This document shows, in pieces, positions 12,400 to 15,414 of a DNA stretch of 15,414 nt. The stretch covers positions 1 through 15,414 of the forward strand of contig JAVZCX010000019.1 in NCBI GenBank assembly GCA_038874185.1. Direction: 5' to 3'. The notes under the pieces are model-generated. The model made no database searches. It saw nothing but the letters and a program-made list of their open reading frames with translations, and was not told the DNA's origin. Source of the DNA: DTQF01 sp038874185 (lineage in GTDB: Archaea > Micrarchaeota > Micrarchaeia > CABMEP01). How positions within the stretch are numbered: the first letter of the stretch is position 1; the number at the start of each line of letters is the position of its first letter. The position numbers were made by a program, and so were the translations under genes.

Positions 12400-14097
12400 A
12401 TGGATGTAAAAGAGATAGCAAGAAAATGGGCATTAAAGAATGCATTTGATTATGGAAAAGCAGATGTTGGTGCAGTTGTAGGGAAAGTAATTGCAGAGTA
12501 TCCAGATGTAAAGAAAGACATGAAGCTCAACATGCAGATAATAAATTCTGTAATTCAGGAAGTAAATTCAATGAATAGAGAAAGGATAGAAGAGGAAGTA
12601 TCGAAGTTTAATTTTGGTGAGAAGAAGAAAGAAGAAAAGAAAGGAGTGAATCTACCACCGCACATAGAGGGAAAGGTTGTAACGCGTTTTGCTCCTGAGC
12701 CTTCCGGTTATCTTCACATCGGCCATGCAAAGGCATGCCTTATAAGTTGGCAGGGTGCTAGGGAGCAGAATGGAAAATTCATACTTAGGATAGATGACAC
12801 TAATCCGGTACTTGCAAAGCAGGAATTTGTGGATGCATTGAAAGAGGATTTGAAATGGCTAGGTGTAGATTGGGATATAGAGTGTTTCACTTCTGATTTC
12901 ATGGAGATGTTTTACAATTATGCATTTGATCTAATAAAAATGGGTAAGGCATATGTCTGTGAATGCGATGGAGACACTATAAAGAAAAACAGAGAGGAAA
13001 AGAGAGAGTGTCCCTGCAGAAACAAGCCAGTTATAAAGAATGTCAGAGATCTTGAGAAGATGATTGACGGAGGATTCAAGGAAGGAGAAGCGGTTCTTAG
13101 ATACAAGGGAAACATGGCTGCGCTTAATACAGTGATGCGCGATCCAACTTTGATGAGAATAATAGAGGAAAGGCATTTCAGACAGGAAGACAAGTACATT
13201 GCATGGCCTTCTTATGACTTTGTGACACCTATTCTTGATGCAATACAAGGTGTGACTCATGCAGTCAGATCAAAGGAATATGAGCTTAGAGATGAGCTTT
13301 ATTATTCGCTGGTAAAGGATTTCGGCCTTAGGCAGCCGCTTATTGTTTCAATTTCAAGACTTCTCATAAAAAACAATACCACCCAAAAGAGAGTTATAAG
13401 GAAGCTTGTACAGGAAGGAGTTATAAGCGGATGGGATGATCCAAGACTTCTTACAATGAAGGCAATAAGAAGGAGAGGAATCCAACCAGAGGCACTCAGA
13501 GAATTTGCTCTTTCATTCGGAGTAAGCAAATCAGAATCAAAAGATGCCACATTGGAACAGCTGTTTCATAAGAATAAGCAGATACTTGATCCTATTTCAA
13601 AGAGGCTTCATTTTGTTAAAAATCCCGCCATTATTGTGGTGGATGGATTTAGAACCCAAGCAGTTCTTCCATTCCATCATGAAAATGATCTTGGCTCCAG
13701 AAACCTAGTTATAAATGAAAAGGTTTATGTTGAACTTGAAGACATCAAAATAGGCGAAGAGGTCAGGCTTAAGGATCTCTGCAATGTAAGAATAGAATCA
13801 AAGATAAGCGATACTCCGTATCCAACATTTCGCGGTATTGAGATAAAATCAGATCATATCCCAGAGAAAAAGATACAATGGGTTCCAGTAGACTCTGCTG
13901 TTAAGATAAAGGTAGAGAAGCCTCTTGATTTACTCGAAGGTGATATCCCTTCAAAGAATAGCATGCAGATAGATGGGGGCTTTGCTGAAGGATTTGTAAA
14001 TGAGCTGAAAAAAGGAGAGATAGTACAATTCATAAGATATGGTTATGTAATAAAAGACAGAGAGGAAGAGGTTCCTGTTTTTATATTCACATCATAA
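12400..14097 (+). CDS. gltX: glutamyl-tRNA synthetase, archaeal type
   Basis: This is 565 residues, class I, charging tRNA with glutamate. An N-terminal helical appendage (1-85) precedes the catalytic core. F-A-P-E-P-S-G-Y-L-H-I-G-H (97-109) holds the HIGH motif, followed by I-D-D-T-N-P and W-L-G-V-D-W. A Cys set, C187, C189, C204 and C206, is a likely zinc knuckle. G-W-D-D-P-R-L and R-R-R-G-I-Q-P-E follow, then a GlnRS-like beta-barrel anticodon domain (about 400-565), the archaeal/eukaryotic form. The KMSKS loop, usually L-S-K-R-K in this subfamily, reads T-Q-K-R-V (328-332): the Lys-Arg is kept but Ser is lost. The start at 12400 gives the family N-terminus; 33 codons upstream are open but cross the TATA box. 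RNase Z follows 25 nt later. Confidence 0.94.
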   Translation: MDVKEIARKWALKNAFDYGKADVGAVVGKVIAEYPDVKKDMKLNMQIINSVIQEVNSMNRERIEEEVSKFNFGEKKKEEKKGVNLPPHIEGKVVTRFAPEPSGYLHIGHAKACLISWQGAREQNGKFILRIDDTNPVLAKQEFVDALKEDLKWLGVDWDIECFTSDFMEMFYNYAFDLIKMGKAYVCECDGDTIKKNREEKRECPCRNKPVIKNVRDLEKMIDGGFKEGEAVLRYKGNMAALNTVMRDPTLMRIIEERHFRQEDKYIAWPSYDFVTPILDAIQGVTHAVRSKEYELRDELYYSLVKDFGLRQPLIVSISRLLIKNNTTQKRVIRKLVQEGVISGWDDPRLLTMKAIRRRGIQPEALREFALSFGVSKSESKDATLEQLFHKNKQILDPISKRLHFVKNPAIIVVDGFRTQAVLPFHHENDLGSRNLVINEKVYVELEDIKIGEEVRLKDLCNVRIESKISDTPYPTFRGIEIKSDHIPEKKIQWVPVDSAVKIKVEKPLDLLEGDIPSKNSMQIDGGFAEGFVNELKKGEIVQFIRYGYVIKDREEEVPVFIFTS

Positions 14098-14122
14098 ACT
14101 CAATCCAATCTTTAGTGATCAT

Positions 14123-15013
14123 ATGATACGTATTGTCGTCTTAGGTTCTGGGGCTGCTATTCCTTCTCCAGAAAGAAACCTTACCTCTATAGCATTGAAA
14201 TATGAAGGAAAGGTATTTCTTTTTGATTGCGGAGAGGGAACTCAAAGACAGATGATGAAATACAAGATCAGCTACTCAAAGGTAAAAGCAATCCTAGTCT
14301 CTCATCTTCATGGAGACCATATATTTGGAATACCTGGATTACTATACACTCTTTCAATAGATGAAACTCCAAGAACTGAGCCTTTACTTATAATCGGGCC
14401 GAAAGGAACTGAAAAAAGAGTAAGAGAGCTTATTTCAAAGGAAATTCCATTTTTGAAAATAGAAGAAGTTGATGAAGGATGGAAGATGGATCTTGGCGAT
14501 GCAGTTATTTATCCATTCAGAACTAAACATTCTGGAAATGGCATTTCTTTGGGTTATGTTTTCGAGGAGAAAGAGGGATTAAGATTTGATAAGGAAAAAT
14601 GTGAGAAATTAGGAATAAAGGGAAGAATGTTTAAGCTTCTGGAGAATGAAAAAAGAATTACAGTGCATGGAAAAACAATCAGTATAGAAGACGTTACGCA
14701 TAAGAAAAAAGGAAGAAAAATCGTGGTGTCAGGAGACACCTCCTACTGTGAGAATACAATAAAAAATGCAAGAAATGCAGACATACTCTTCCATGAGGCA
14801 ACTTTCATGGAGGACAAAAGAGACAAGGCAGATGAAGATTATCACTCTACCGTGCAAGATGCTGCAAGAGTTGCAAAGGAAGCAGAAGTCAAAAAACTGG
14901 TTTTATACCATATTGGAAATAGATATACTGATGAAAAGGAAATAGAAAAGGAGGCAAAGCAAATTTTTCAAAATACAGTAATAGCAAAAGACGGTTTAGA
15001 AATACATATTTAA
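14123..15013 (+). CDS. rnz: ribonuclease Z (tRNA 3' endonuclease)
   Basis: This is 296 residues, a metallo-beta-lactamase fold nuclease that removes 3' trailers from tRNA precursors lacking CCA. Zinc ligands are visible: S-H-L-H-G-D-H (H61, H63, D65, H66), H136, D205 in S-G-D-T, and H263 in L-Y-H-I-G. H241 in the Y-H-S-T motif is typical of RNase Z. The insertion between the strands around 150-190 fits the flexible exosite arm. It is complete for the short form. It is probably co-transcribed with GluRS (25-nt gap; GTGAT at 14115-14119). Both tRNAs in the window lack an encoded CCA, consistent with a need for this enzyme. Confidence 0.95.
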   Translation: MIRIVVLGSGAAIPSPERNLTSIALKYEGKVFLFDCGEGTQRQMMKYKISYSKVKAILVSHLHGDHIFGIPGLLYTLSIDETPRTEPLLIIGPKGTEKRVRELISKEIPFLKIEEVDEGWKMDLGDAVIYPFRTKHSGNGISLGYVFEEKEGLRFDKEKCEKLGIKGRMFKLLENEKRITVHGKTISIEDVTHKKKGRKIVVSGDTSYCENTIKNARNADILFHEATFMEDKRDKADEDYHSTVQDAARVAKEAEVKKLVLYHIGNRYTDEKEIEKEAKQIFQNTVIAKDGLEIHI

Positions 15014-15083
15014 TCAGAGTAATTTTTTAGCAGATTAACTAAAAAATACCAAATAAATAGCAATATTATGAAACAATAAGCAA

Positions 15084-15110
15084 TAAAAAACAAAAAATAA
15101 ATAAAAAAGA
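15084..15110 (-). terminator. T-rich terminator of the leftward gene
   Basis: Read leftward, three T6 runs follow directly after the TAA stop at 15113-15111. No hairpin is visible. Confidence 0.4.
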
Positions 15111-15414
15111 TTACGCCGCGGGCTCTTTCGGCTTTTCTTCTTTTACAACTTCGATTTTTGATCGAAGTGCGCGTAAAACACCAGCTGCACGAACTCTATT
15201 GAAGTTTGCGATTTCATTAAGTACATCTGCTTCAATATCCTCCGGAAGTTTCTTTTCTTTTTGCCACAATTGCTGTCCTTTTTTTGCATCGCTAGTCTCT
15301 GCAAGTATCGTGCCTTTTATTGTCATATTACCTGATTTCTGTTTGTATTCTATGAGGAAGGTGTATTTTATTTCAAGCATCTCTTTCTTTGCCTTTACGC
15401 TATTAAGCTTGATT
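15111..15414 (-). CDS. conserved archaeal hypothetical protein, probably 5'-truncated by the window
   Basis: The reading frame stays open to the window edge. The first internal ATG is at 15380, giving 89 residues, but 11 more codons upstream (reading I-K-L-N-S-V-K-A-K-K-E before that Met) look like coding sequence. No good ribosome-binding site precedes 15380. I therefore favour a start just outside the window. The protein has paired beta strands (Y-T-F-L-I-E-Y and M-T-I-K-G-T-I-L-A), then a helix, K-K-L-P-E-D-I-E-A-D-V-L-N-E-I, and another helix before an acidic/basic Pro-rich tail. The strand pair followed by K-L-P-x-x-I/V and V-L-N-x-I recalls small uncharacterised proteins in several archaea. 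No function is known to me. Confidence 0.65.
   Translation of the reverse strand, partial: IKLNSVKAKKEMLEIKYTFLIEYKQKSGNMTIKGTILAETSDAKKGQQLWQKEKKLPEDIEADVLNEIANFNRVRAAGVLRALRSKIEVVKEEKPKEPAA

Noticed and set aside
12931..13260. Leftward open frames inside the GluRS gene
   Set aside because: They overlap the conserved catalytic domain of GluRS and lack TATA or Shine-Dalgarno signals.
1..15414. CRISPR arrays, insertion sequences, integrases or toxin-antitoxin pairs
   Set aside because: I found no spaced repeat series, transposase motif, terminal inverted repeats or toxin-like pair; the window reads as ordinary chromosome.

Overview
The window looks like a piece of an AT-rich archaeal chromosome, most likely from a DPANN-type lineage; I do not assign a phylum. 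Archaeal markers visible in the sequence are a GTP-dependent dephospho-CoA kinase, ribosomal protein eL40, an intron-split tRNA with a canonical bulge-helix-bulge, an archaeal-type glutamyl-tRNA synthetase, archaeal RNase Z, type 2 isopentenyl diphosphate isomerase, a MEMO-family protein, an AK6/Fap7-type kinase and two class III signal peptides (archaeal pilin type). TATA boxes sit about 25 nt before many start codons. No transposon, integrase, CRISPR array or plasmid gene is visible.

Layout. 1-1030: start of a leftward SepF-like cell-division gene, then dephospho-CoA kinase and a tiny leftward membrane protein. 1100-2143: a four-helix membrane protein with a structured leader, and an orphan receiver-domain protein. 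2209-2673: tRNA-Arg(GCG) with a 32-nt intron, eL40 (too short for routine ORF calling), and tRNA-Thr(UGU). 2807-6467: a 715-residue winged-helix/coiled-coil protein convergent with a PrsW-type membrane protease that carries an extra secreted domain. 6596-8340: a helical hypothetical protein, an AK6-like kinase and a pilin-like protein. 8378-9818: a leftward pair, a small beta-rich protein and a protein with four CBS domains plus an HPF-like domain. 9870-10379: a second pilin, divergent from that pair and apparently sharing one TATA box with it. 10427-15013: a rightward run of MEMO-like protein, IDI-2, GluRS and RNase Z. 15111 to the end: a leftward conserved archaeal hypothetical gene, probably cut by the window edge.

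The genes are mostly translation and RNA maturation (eL40, two tRNAs, GluRS, RNase Z, AK6, CBS-HPF), cofactor and isoprenoid metabolism (dephospho-CoA kinase, IDI-2, with MEMO as its usual archaeal neighbour) and envelope or surface functions (pilins, PrsW, small membrane proteins, SepF). Neither tRNA encodes CCA, so RNase Z acts on both 3' ends. Two start modes coexist: leaderless genes with TATA about 26 nt upstream, and leadered genes with a GGTGAT-type Shine-Dalgarno.

No clearly new multi-gene system was found. The points most worth a second look are: IDI-2, whose essential N-terminus can only be translated from a non-AUG codon (ACG) behind a good Shine-Dalgarno; a MEMO-family protein that has lost its signature histidines; a GluRS with an eroded KMSKS loop; a TATA box exactly midway between two divergent leaderless starts; the CBS-HPF fusion; and the coiled-coil protein with a repeated F-D/N-V motif.
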